From Branchiostoma floridae (taxonomy: Eukaryota; Chordata; Leptocardii; Amphioxiformes; Branchiostomatidae), in assembly GCF_000003815.2 (NCBI RefSeq), contig NC_049995.1, positions 4,169,747 through 4,233,746 on the forward strand: a stretch of DNA of 64,000 nt. Reading direction: 5' to 3'. Positions 1 through 16,714 of the stretch are shown one piece after another (position 1 is the stretch's first letter; every line of letters starts with the position of its first letter). The translations under genes were made by a program, and so were the position numbers. The notes beneath the pieces were generated by a model. The model saw only the letters and a program-made list of their open reading frames with translations. It ran no database searches and was not told the origin of the DNA.

Positions 1-813
1 CCGTCAACCTCACCACTGAGGTGAAGTCTGTGGAGATGCACCACGAGTCTCTGCCTGAGGCCCTGCCCGGTGACAATGTTGGCTTCAATGTCAAGAACGT
101 GTCCGTCAAGGAGATCAAGCGTGGCATGGTCGCTGGTGACAGCAAGAACGACCCACCCAAGGAGGCCGAGAGCTTCACTGCTCAGGTGAGATGGTTTTCC
201 ATTGTTGTCATAGGTTTATGCACAGATGCAGCTACAACACATAAAGAAAGAAGCTGAAGAAATAATTTCATTGATAGTCTCTTTGGCCATGGAAGCACTG
301 AAAGCCTTGTAACCAAGCAGATGATATTGTACACATGGAAAATCTCCCTTAATTGAAAAGTAGTGTATCAAAAAGCCTTTTTGTTGATCTGTAAGATAAA
401 ATAGTCCTCTTGTGTAAATGAGTTTTACAATTGGGTTCTTCTGTTGACAGGTTATTGTCATGAACCACCCTGGTGAGATCCACAACGGCTATGCGCCCGT
501 GCTGGATTGCCATACCGCCCACATCGCTTGCAAGTTCGCCGAGCTTAAGGAAAAGATCGACCGTCGTTCCGGCAAGAAGCTGGAAGACAACCCCAAGATG
601 GTCAAGTCCGGAGATGCCGCTATCGTCGAGATGACCCCCTCCAAGCCCATGTGTGTGGAAACCTTCTCCGAGTACCCACCCCTGGGTCGTTTCGCCGTGC
701 GCGACATGAAGCAGACCGTGGCCGTCGGCGTCATCAAGGCCGTGAAGAAGACCGACCGCGCCGGGAAGACCACCAAGGCCGCCCAGAAGGCCACCGGCGG
801 CAAGAAGAAGTGA
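1..813 (+). CDS. EEF1A: Elongation factor 1-alpha, first tandem copy, 3' part only
   Basis: C-terminal part of eEF1A, the GTPase that delivers aminoacyl-tRNA to the cytosolic ribosome. Two exons are visible: 1-185, entering mid-codon from outside the window, and 451-813 ending in TGA at 811-813. The intron 186-450 begins GTGAG and ends TTGACAG, phase 0. The reading contains [44 protein letters not shown] and [12 protein letters not shown], which are hallmark segments of beta-barrel domains 2 and 3, and ends in a lysine tail. The GTPase domain lies upstream of the window. Aligned by eye with the complete copy at 7243-14080 it differs at about 19 of some 180 residues and has the same intron position, so the two are paralogues from tandem duplication. 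The high third-position GC fits a highly expressed gene. Identity is very secure; which paralogue is the main somatic one cannot be told. Confidence 0.97.
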
Positions 814-1100
814 TGGTCGCTGCACTTTACTCCACCTTCCGTCACATCCAAGGATGGATACATGTACACAGTAGCTTCCAAAAAGGTCAACCCAAAAGCA
901 TTTTGTTCGAGAATCGTAGCTTTTGTTTCAGCCATTGGCTGGTTATTCCATAGCCGAAAGCTTCATCGAAAGCACTTCCGTAGGAAAAGGGGCACAAGTT
1001 GACCATCGTCAATTGAGGATCTTAACTCTAGTTAAGTGTCTATCAAACGGATAGCTTCCTCCTCTATACCAACTTCTTTGTTAGCTTGAAGGTACTATGG
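814..1100 (+). other. 3' UTR of eEF1A copy 1, homologous to the 3' UTR of copy 2
   Basis: The bases after the stop (GATGGTCGCT, then a block near 950-990 reading CATAGCCGAAAGCTTCAT and CACTTCCGTAGGAAAAG) match in order those after the second eEF1A stop at 14081-14260. The duplication therefore included the 3' untranslated region. No good AATAAA hexamer is seen shortly downstream, so the end of the transcript is not placed. Confidence 0.6.
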
Positions 1101-2961
1101 TGCCATCTGTTTTAACTTCTTTAAATTGCTAAACCGGCAAAATCATATGTTGCTACTTTTAACATATGTAAAAGACGTGGATTGTAACAAGGTGGAGTAA
1201 AGAGAGAATCTGTGAACGTGACCACAAGTTTCACGTGCATTTGTGGTACCGCCATGATGGAAGTTTTCTTTACTATTATGATTTTTTTCCATGGGTATCT
1301 CAGAGTAAAAAGTCACCATCACATTCCATTGTTGTGTGTTTGACTTCTTGTGTGGTGTATGTAACGTAGGATTTAAGTCTCAAACATGCTTACCTTAGGT
1401 CTGAATAAGCTGAACTTTTTCTGGTAAATGTGAAAAGCTTGTACATGTGAATTACTGTTTTTGGCCTTCTTTTAGGGACTGGTACATAGAAAAGTAGTGG
1501 GTAACAAATATCTTTACTACACTGCAAGGTTCAACTACTAATGTCTTAGGTTAGGATATAAAAATCCTCATCAGAAAAACTAGGTTTATATACATCGAAA
1601 ACAAACAGCTTTCCACAAAGGTAAAAGAACACTCCAGTTTGGAACCTTCTGATTGTTTTTCCTGAAATTATTCATACTATAAATCAGCACAACCTCAAAA
1701 ATTAAGTGCATCTTCCCCTTGTTAGATTGAGAATAGACAAGATAATAGTGATATGAAGAAAATTAAAGTCACTCACTTTGGAAATAATGCAAATTAGGAA
1801 TAATCCAAGAACATGAAAATGTGCTTGCAAGGTCTCTTAAACTCTCCAAGTAGAGGATCCTACCAACCTCTGGTTGGAGAATTGTAGATAGCCAATAAGT
1901 GTGGTCAAACAGTGTAACAACAGATTTTGGCTCAGAACTAAAGGGTCCTGGGGCAGGGTTCAAATCCTGTAATGTCACAGATCATGTACCATTGAAAAAG
2001 GCACTCTTTCCTCACACCACCGGGGCGAGAAGCTCGCTATATGTATCAAGGAGATCCCTCATTAACTAGGTCTTGCATTTAGGGAGAGCCACACCTCACA
2101 CACATTAAAGTACCAACAGCACCCATTTAAAAAGAATAGGGGCATGCTGCAGTGTGGGATGGTACAGAACCGTTCAAATGCACCTAGATGAAGGCCTGGC
2201 AAACCTCTTATCAGCCATACAGTTTTTATATCATTCACTCGGACGTTAGACCTAGTGCATCCCCAGGCCCGTCCTGTAGGTCAGACATCGAAGTTAGGGC
2301 TGCCCATTAACAAGCATGTTGATTGTTAATTCTTCTCCACCAGAAAGTCACTTGGGTCTAGTTTATAAGTATTCAAAGAAAACAGAGGGTTGTTTGGCTC
2401 ATTCTCGGAGAAAAGCTCGCTCTATGAAAGAAACCTCACCTTTGACCCATTTTCCCTCCTGATACAACCAGTAGCACCCCATAACTAAAACCTGTCCTTA
2501 CACCAGCTGAACTGCTGAACTGAACAAATTTTGACCCAAACAGGAAAGCTTAGACCCTACCTGTCTCTTCTAACTCAAAAAGTCTCCAGATTGGGCAAAA
2601 ATTTTCAAGGAAAAGAAGGATTTTCAAGGATTTTAAGTCACACCCAAATCGTCTTCCCATTTTTTGCCCTCTACCGCGCAACGCAACTCTGACGTCAGCC
2701 CTGTATCAGCCAGTGAAAGGATATGCCACCCCACAAAGGTTGGTATACAGTGCATGAGCACACCAACTGAAGATGACTAGATTAAGGTAATGCACTGTAG
2801 AAAACTTTCTCCGCAGACAAACCCATTCACACCAGAAAAACACATTTTCACAACAAAGTTTGTACTTTTACAATGTTTCGATCCATGTAAATGATGGCTT
2901 TGCTGAAAAATTGAAATGTTTCAATCCATAAACATGAATTAAAGGAACAGATTTGAAATGT
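1101..2961. other. Intergenic, no gene recognised
   Basis: AT-rich sequence without coding potential that I can support. It holds a possible SINE remnant near 1915-2040 and related short segments (GAAAAGCTCGCTCTATGAAAG near 2410, GAGAAGCTCGCTATATG near 2028) suggesting more degraded repeat sequence. Confidence 0.5.
1915..2040 (+). repeat. Possible tRNA-derived SINE remnant
   Basis: Contains a pol III B-box-like core (GCAGGGTTCAAATCCTG, about 1955-1971) followed by TTGAAAAAGGCACTCTTTCCTCAC. That tail resembles the AAGGCACTTTACACGGATTTCCTCAC tail of the clearer SINE on the minus strand at 54165-54392. No convincing A box or poly(A) end is seen, so it is a fragment at best. Confidence 0.35.
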
Positions 2962-2967
2962 TTTATT
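2962..2967 (-). terminator. Poly(A) signal of MRPS14
   Basis: On the minus strand this reads AATAAA, about 136 bases downstream of the MRPS14 stop codon, a normal distance for an animal 3' UTR. The cleavage site would lie some 15-25 bases further downstream on the minus strand. Confidence 0.55.
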
Positions 2968-3102
2968 TGAACTAGAAGACAACACTAAATTCTCTTAAAT
3001 CTTCATAAATGCTGTTACACTTTTCATCCATGTAGCTTCCATAGCCATCAGCTTATGTTCTCATCGTAAGATCAATTAATAGTTCATATGGCCTCTTAAC
3101 CG

Positions 3103-4991
3103 TCACCACAAGACCTTCCTTTTCTTAATTTTCCGTGGGTAGCCTGTTTTCCCCCAACACGCCCTCGTCACCCCGGACATGAGGTTGTAGTCGGCCAGCT
3201 CCCTCCACGTGATGCGACTGAGACGCCAGCGGGTCAGGATTCCCCTCGGACGTGACGTAACGACACAGCGGTTGTGGATACGCACCATACTGCTGTCATA
3301 CGGCATCTCTGCTATCTGCTTGTCCGCTAATTCCTAGTGATTTAATTAAACAATAGGCAACGTCATTGGTTTATATGCTATGCTATTATTGGTGTCCATG
3401 TTTGCATTTCAATCAACAACAGGTCATTTCTATCTATTTTGAGAACTAAAATTATCCTATCACTAACATGAGTGTTTGAAGTAAGAAAATAATGTGAACA
3501 TTTGAGTTACTATTTACTGAATGCATTAGAGGGATGCCAACATGACATCCTCTTTATTGATACAAAGCCTTCAAAAAACTCAGTATCTACTTTTACAAGT
3601 CAATTTTTCAAGACAAATTCCATTATCTTCAGGGAGGGGTTGTCAGGCACAAAGTAAAAAAGAAAAGTTCATAGATCTCTGAAAACATTAGTGAAAAAGG
3701 TCTTGGCAAGGTTTCTAACAACCCAACATGAGACCTGGCTTCAAAACAGTTTTAACTGAAAATTCTCCTAACATTATTTGTCTCATAATAATATCATGGA
3801 GCCCTTTCTGACCAGCATTTTATTCAAGGATCTCCGAAACAAAACATGACAATGCGTTAGCATCCTTTGAGGACAGGAGTCACAGTCAAAGTCAAAGTCA
3901 AAGTGTATGTTTGATTAGTGGTTCTGGAAAGGAAGGTTGAGTTCGAAAATGGTAGGCCTAGCACTTTCCATCGGCACTGCAGCGAGCTGAGTGTGCATTT
4001 GTTTGCATGATGTAGTAAAACCTATCTGGATCCAATCTTTTCTCTGATCAATTACCTGAAGGTCCCTTGGTATAATGTTGTTCTTTCTCAAGGAGTTAAT
4101 CCGCATGCGTTCTGGTCCCATCTGCTTCACCATTCGCCTCCGCTTCAGGTCACGCACCATGATGTGGCACGGCCAGGTACGATAGCGGACCTGCTGGGCC
4201 ATCACGCTGTCCAGACCGCCGCACTGGCCACATGACTAGCAGAGTACCCAAGAAGTAGAAGAATAAGAATCTATTAATTTCATCAGCATAGCTTTGCTAG
4301 CAGCGCTGGCTATCATTGCTTTTGTGGCACGGCCAGGTACGATAGCGAAACTGCATCGCGAGGATGGTATCAAAGTATACAGACTACATGATGCGGTCCA
4401 AATAAATCCATAAACATGATATATGCGTACATATGTATGGTGTCACAAATACACACAACAAATTGAGACTTGTGGGCTCTACCATTCAATTGTATCGTTT
4501 TGATTATTTCAATGGTATTAAAAAGCTCATTAATGAAATCTCCTTGATCTACTAGTAATCAACTGTCTTTCATTCCAAAAAGTTTTTAGAAATCATGTCA
4601 ATATTATAATTTGGTGTTATATAATGTTGCAGGGCAAAGTCTCTCTTGCTGTACTATACTTTAGCCCTAATGACACGCAAGCTAACTTTTTTTCACATTT
4701 TTTCTAGAACTGTCAGTGATCAATATGCTGAATATGGAAATATCGTGACATAACTTTGGGAGAAAACGGCGAGGTCAAAATTATGGGGGAGGGGGGCAAA
4801 ACATGTCCAACTCCAACACACGATTTCGATACCTTTCAGATCCCCAAAAAACTACCAGCCAATGGGAAGTATTTCTAAAATATCTCTAAATTCTTGACAA
4901 CACACTACCTTACCTTTGGAATGACTTGGAGCGTGGAACTTAGCAAACTTTTCCCTGCCCTCAGTATCGAGGCGCAAACTGAGGCGGCCAT
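3103..4991 (-). CDS. MRPS14: Mitochondrial small ribosomal subunit protein uS14m (MRPS14), complete
   Basis: Structural protein of the small subunit of the mitochondrial ribosome. Three minus-strand exons: 4914-4991 (26 codons), 4056-4235 (60 codons), 3103-3333 (76 codons plus stop), about 162 residues. Donors are GTAAGG and GTAATT; acceptors are TCTGCTAG after a long pyrimidine tract and TCACTAG; all junctions are phase 0. Exon 1 encodes [15 protein letters not shown], an Arg/Lys-containing, acid-free start typical of a mitochondrial presequence. Exon 2 holds RDLKRRRM and [11 protein letters not shown], and exon 3 [21 protein letters not shown] and LADYNLMSG, the conserved uS14 core. The protein runs about 16 residues past the usual ending near the Trp of ACW, with a basic tail finishing KKRKVLW. 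It lies antisense between two eEF1A genes and its ATG is about 510 bases from the eEF1A start site, head-to-head. Confidence 0.95.
4323..4347 (-). repeat. 25-bp exact copy of MRPS14 exon 2 sequence inside MRPS14 intron 1
   Basis: Bases 4323-4347 are identical to 4163-4187 within coding exon 2, and resemblance fades immediately on both sides. It lies about 88 bases upstream of the exon 2 acceptor on the minus strand. It looks like a small local duplication; with no splice signals around it, it is not an extra exon. Confidence 0.75.
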
Positions 4992-5500
4992 TTTTATTCC
5001 AGACACACGACCACCACTTATGAGGAGGGATGATCTCGTATTATGGCCACAGCGGTTTAAGAACAATTAAATCAATGTTAATCTTTGTCAACATATTTTT
5101 GCATATTATATGGATTTAACATGCATTAAAATGATTTAAGTTTCATAAATTGTATAGCATAAGTTTATATTTTAACTACTTTTGCCTTATCACGAAGTTT
5201 TATGAAGGTATTATTCTTAGATCATTCCTCCTATCAATGGATTTTCCATAGTGGTGCAACACATGTGTAATTTATCTTATGGTCATATTTTTCGATTCCA
5301 ACACTGACTTACATAGCCAACATTTTAATATCATGAAACATCATTTACACAAATTGCAGCATTTTCGCTTGGAAAGTGCAAAAGTAGTTTTGGTGATTTC
5401 GCAATCACGCCCTACAGGGATGCGCGGTAATGCCGATATGACGTCATTAGTGCTACCCCTCTAGGCCATGTATAAATTGCCCTGACCCCTACTGTGGCGG
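4992..5500. promoter_or_regulatory. Divergent intergenic region between MRPS14 and eEF1A
   Basis: About 510 bases separate the MRPS14 start codon (minus) from the predicted eEF1A transcription start (plus). The eEF1A side has a clear TATA box; the MRPS14 side has none that I can see, which is usual for housekeeping mitochondrial genes. A shared promoter region is inferred from the spacing only. Confidence 0.5.
5471..5477 (+). promoter_or_regulatory. TATA box of eEF1A copy 2
   Basis: TATAAAT lies 30 bases before a pyrimidine run CCTCTTCT at 5501-5508. That is the distance expected between a TATA box and its start site, and the run resembles a 5' terminal oligopyrimidine (TOP) start, the growth-regulated leader of translation-factor mRNAs. 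Both features are seen; the start site itself is inferred. Confidence 0.75.
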
Positions 5501-5526
5501 CCTCTTCTACTCGTAGCGCGGCGCTG
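5501..5526 (+). other. Noncoding first exon of eEF1A copy 2, TOP-like leader
   Basis: Predicted start in CCTCTTCT, then a strong donor after GGCGCTG (GTGAGT at 5527-5532). The matching acceptor is TTCTGCAG ending at 7187, and the second exon carries the rest of the leader (7188-7242). A noncoding first exon with a long first intron is the usual architecture of animal eEF1A genes. The exact start base is not proven. Confidence 0.7.
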
Positions 5527-7197
5527 GTGAGTGTCTGCACCGTTATCTCAAATATTTACATATAAATCCAAGCTGTATCGCAAACATTACTTATCATCCG
5601 GTAATGCACGCATTGTAGCTAGATTCCTCTGTAACCTGCGTTTTATTTTCCCCTGATTTTAGCGTGTTCTCTGTGATTTTTAGCGTAAGGATGCTCTGCG
5701 ATTCCAACGTGAGTTTGCGGGTCCCAGCCGGTGAAGTGATGATGTTATGTCGCATTTGTAAGTCCAAGAAATCGTTCAGATTCTTTGCTGGCGGTCTTTC
5801 GCTGGAAACCATCTCTTCCTAGACTTTCTCTCCTCTTTTTCATATTTTATTGAGCACAGATATTATTCTATTCCTCTTTCTTGTCGTACCGGATGCGGAA
5901 TATTATTACAATTTTTTCCCGCGAAATGTCATCTAGACATTCCCCCAAAGTCCCCTCTCCAAATTTGGAAGTCTCTGTCCCTGTATGCAAATAGAAAATG
6001 ACCACACCACTTTACACAATCGTGTATTTTAAGTCCACTGATTTTGGCAAGCAAAATATCATCCCGATTCTCAGAATTTTCCGTAAATGAGGAAATAAAT
6101 ATTATTTTGAGAAGAAAAGATAACGGTACATGATGGCCATGTTGGGAGGAATGATCATGATTTTGTATGCTGTGACTCCAGTTTTTAAGTCAAGTTCGGA
6201 GCCGTCCGACTTTGTTTCTGCCACCTCCTGATTTTTCCTCTCTAATCAAAAACAAAAATCTTCATTATTTGCTTTAAAATCCATTTCATCTTTTGATACA
6301 GGCGTTTGCAAAGTCGCAATTTCGCTCAGACATTCGAACAATGTTTCTAGACCGTTCCTCCCAGTATGACTCAATTGGCTGACTTGATTGCGCAATCTTT
6401 TACATTGCTGATGATAAAGTCATCCGAAACGCAAATTTGTTTTGGATCTGTTTGCATGTCACTACGGATAAAATTTCACATATTATACATATATTTCTTA
6501 TGACTAATGGTAAATGACGCATAATTTCAGAGACTACTTCATTGCCCCCCTCCCCATTTGCTAGCAAGTCGACGAAACTGCAATATGCTTGTTGAATACT
6601 AATGTAGGTTTTCAAGCAATTAACATTTTGCCCCTTTGTATTCACATAGCTTGTTCCCCCCACCAAATTCCTTTACATTCCTGCACGACAATTTCTTTCT
6701 TTCTTCTTTCTGTTTATTATGGATACTTATTAAGGGTAGAGGGTGTGAAATAATGTTAATATTAAGAGCTTTATTAAAATGTATTATACATGATTTAGAT
6801 ATGTTTATTAATGCATGAACATCTTTGCTTTCTTTCTCTATCTTTTTATATACAACTCAATGCATGTATGGAATAATGTTGAGAGCTAAGAACATATTTT
6901 TACTTAATGTTACAAGTTGAAATTTGTTGCATACCTTTCTTGATGCATATTGTTTATCAATTAAGTATTTAAAAGTGTGTAATGCAGTCTAATATGTAAC
7001 CACTTGATTGGTTATTGTCATTGATAATTATTTTCTTTCACCAGTGCCTTTCCTGTCCAATGGAAATGTTGCTGAGTTGATCATATTTTTCAGAAACACA
7101 GCCCTGAAATTTGATTGGTAGCTGCGATAAATCTGATTAAGATGCATTGTAGGAAGCACAAATGAAATTAGATCTTACGTTCTGCAGTGAGCTGTGA

Positions 7198-14080
<6,883 letters not shown>

Positions 14081-14519
14081 TGGTCGCTTTACCTCGCTCC
14101 GCCCGCCACCGTCACAGCCGCCATCGACACGACCACACTAGAGACTGCCAACTTGAAATCTGGAGCTGCGCGTCTCCACTTCGCAACCTTCGTTTCGGCC
14201 CTCGTCTGGTTGCTCCATAGTCGTAAGCTTCATTGGAAACACTTCCGAAGGAAAAGTGGGACCGTAACGAAAACACCACCAAAAAGGTCCCCATGATTTC
14301 AAAGCTGTTTACACCTATGCCAAAAAAGGGCGTACGTTTTGACGCCATTGTGGAATATAGGAAAAAAACACAGTCAACCAGATGGTGCCTAACTTATTTG
14401 TTTGTTTATTTATTTACTAAGTGATTTTACAGTACACCATTTTGTTTTTACTTTTCTTGTAAAAATGAATGTGTTTTGTTTTACCTTGGTTTTGAAACAT
14501 TTCTGTAAGGTGCTGGCAG

Positions 14520-14525
14520 AATAAA
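14520..14525 (+). terminator. Poly(A) signal of eEF1A copy 2
   Basis: AATAAA lies 440 bases after the eEF1A stop codon, followed by a T-rich stretch near 14541-14560. It would give a 3' UTR of about 460 bases, fitting the homologous UTR seen after copy 1. Confidence 0.7.
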
Positions 14526-14609
14526 AGAATCAGTGACATTACTCTTCTTCTTTCTTTAAATAGATAAGCTCTATTTCTACAGTTAAGTTGTATTGCACTG
14601 TATTTGACA

Positions 14610-14949
14610 CAGGGCTTTAGCCAGCTCGAAATTTTTTTCCGTCAGCCAATTACAATCGCAGCGAAAACCGCGAAAATTAATTAGAAGGACTGAACTGAAA
14701 CCTTGAAAAACGGGTTTTAATGAGATTATCGTATGCGAAAGGGCGCCGACACACATTGTCAACAATCATAACAATAGCAAAACAAACAGTGTGTAGCTTT
14801 TACGGCCGTGGACAGCGTCTCCAAGCCGCCTGTAGCTTCCACCAATGATTTTTGTCCGTCAAGGTTGACGGATTGGTTTTAAAATTTTTCCGTCAGACGC
14901 AGCACATTTCCGTCAATTGACGGAAATACGGACGCTGGCTAGAGCCCTG
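14610..14949. mobile_element. hAT-like MITE with 8-bp target duplication
   Basis: Terminal inverted repeats CAGGGCTTTAGCCAGC and, at the far end reversed, CAGGGCTCTAGCCAGC match at 15 of 16 bases. Flanks ATTTGACA (14602-14609) and GTTTGACA (14950-14957) agree at 7 of 8, the size of a hAT target duplication. The interior has palindromic CCGTCAATTGACGG and no coding capacity, so it is a nonautonomous element of about 340 bp. Confidence 0.8.
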
Positions 14950-14957
14950 GTTTGACA

Positions 14958-16714
14958 ACTAAGAAATGAAAGTGATGTGGACTAAAGTAGCAAGATACAC
15001 AATTGGAGGGTCCATATTAATAACAGTTTTAAAGAATACATTTCACTTAATTTATATGATCTGCTACTAAAGGACATACAAATTTTATGGAATTCATTGG
15101 AGTGTGCTGTTTTACAGAAAACATAATTTCATGATCCTTACAAAGTTGCCTGGGTCACATGACATTGGCAGCAAATTCAAAATTGCCAACAAATTAGTGA
15201 GGATCGTTTGTATTCTGCAAAATAAGTATATTTCCTTGTCTAGTTTATTGTATGGATTCTGAAAAATTCTAAAAACTAATCCTGAAGCATATGGAACATA
15301 AGGTAGCTTAAGTTGAAAAGGACAGGCTCTACGAGCGATCACGATGATGTCACGGTGACGTAGTGGTAGGCAAAAAGCAGGTGTTTGGCAAAAGATTGAT
15401 TTACATGTTAACCAGTAATTTGATCTGCTAATTTAAATATCAATTTTTAATCCAATCTACTGACGTCCTGGTAGGCACCAGCCGTCGAATACCCCGGATA
15501 TAAACAACAACAGCGATCACTCGTATGTAGAAACAGTTTCTGAGGTTTTTGTATGGAAGTCCTTTCTTCAGTGTGTTGGTATGTTTGTGGTGGTGTGGGT
15601 TAGAATTATGTGAATGCAAAGGAACAGAAGAAGGTATCAATGCAATGGACAGTCTTGCCAGAGTGATAGGGAGTTCAGAGTTGGTATGACTAGTCTCTAA
15701 TCAGAGTCTCAGACTCTCCAGGTCATTGGGTCAATGGAAGAGGCCACTAATATACAGGAGGTATTTTTGGTCTGTTTTTCAAAGTTGTTACATGAAGTTC
15801 CACTGGTTTAGGGCCTTTGCTGGTATATTGTAGGAAAGTGTTGTCAATCGCCATTTAAGAGCGCAAAGAAAAAAATTACAGTCAGCAGTGTTCTCTGTTT
15901 ATTTGGAGAACAAAGCATACTTTGGCATTTTAAGATCAAAGTTAACAAAAACTTCAGACACATGATAATCCCATGCCAAGTAGTACTGGTATGTGGCATT
16001 TGCCAAAGTGTGCATGATCAGTCTCTTTTAGGTTATTGGTACTCTCCAAGCAGTCTTCCCCTCCCCCCTCTCTTCTTTTCCTTCCCCTTTTCCTGCCGTT
16101 CTATCTTTCTCCCTCCCCTCACTACTTTTTTTTTATCCTCCCCTTCTACTTTTTACCCCTTCTTTANNNNNNNNNNNNNNNNNNNNNNNNNNNNNNNNNN
16201 NNNNNNNNNNNNNNNNNNNNNNNNNNNNNNNNNNNNNNNNNNNNNNNNNNNNNNNNNNNNNNNNNNGGCTTTCTATTTTGTCATTTTTGTTGTTGTGTCC
16301 GGTTAGGTTTTGACACAGCAAGATATAAAAAAAAAATAGAAAGCCCGATAAAAACGACTAAAAAAACGTTAAAAAACAACCGGAGCCTAACCTCTGCTTG
16401 GAGAGTAGGTTATTGGATGTTTCACCACCAAGACGGCGAGAGGACAGCAATCTCTAACCCTTACCTCAATCCTTACCTTAACTTGATAATATCACCTTAA
16501 TAAAATTATTTGTATTGCAATCCTTTCAAGGTTATTAGTTCTTTCAACTAACACCATCTTCTCCTTAATTTCTTAATAACACCATCTTCTCCTTAATTTC
16601 TTAATTCCTTAAACTCATCAACAGTCTCAAATGAATTTTCTTCACATTTCTGTGGTCACATTTCTGTGGTCCCATCTTCACAGTCCTTTTTAAGTTTCCT
16701 TGTGAGTGACGACA
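14958..16714. other. Intergenic with N gap 16167-16266; no gene recognised
   Basis: No exon with supporting splice signals or family motifs was found between the eEF1A 3' end and the MPV17 stop codon. A 100-base run of N at 16167-16266 follows a pyrimidine-rich stretch (16060-16166). Near 16550-16600 the phrase TAACACCATCTTCTCCTTAATTTCTTAA occurs twice in tandem. Confidence 0.6.

Noticed and set aside
349-935. Antisense and shifted-frame ORFs over the eEF1A exons
   Set aside because: They are shadows of the GC-rich third positions in the true eEF1A frame.
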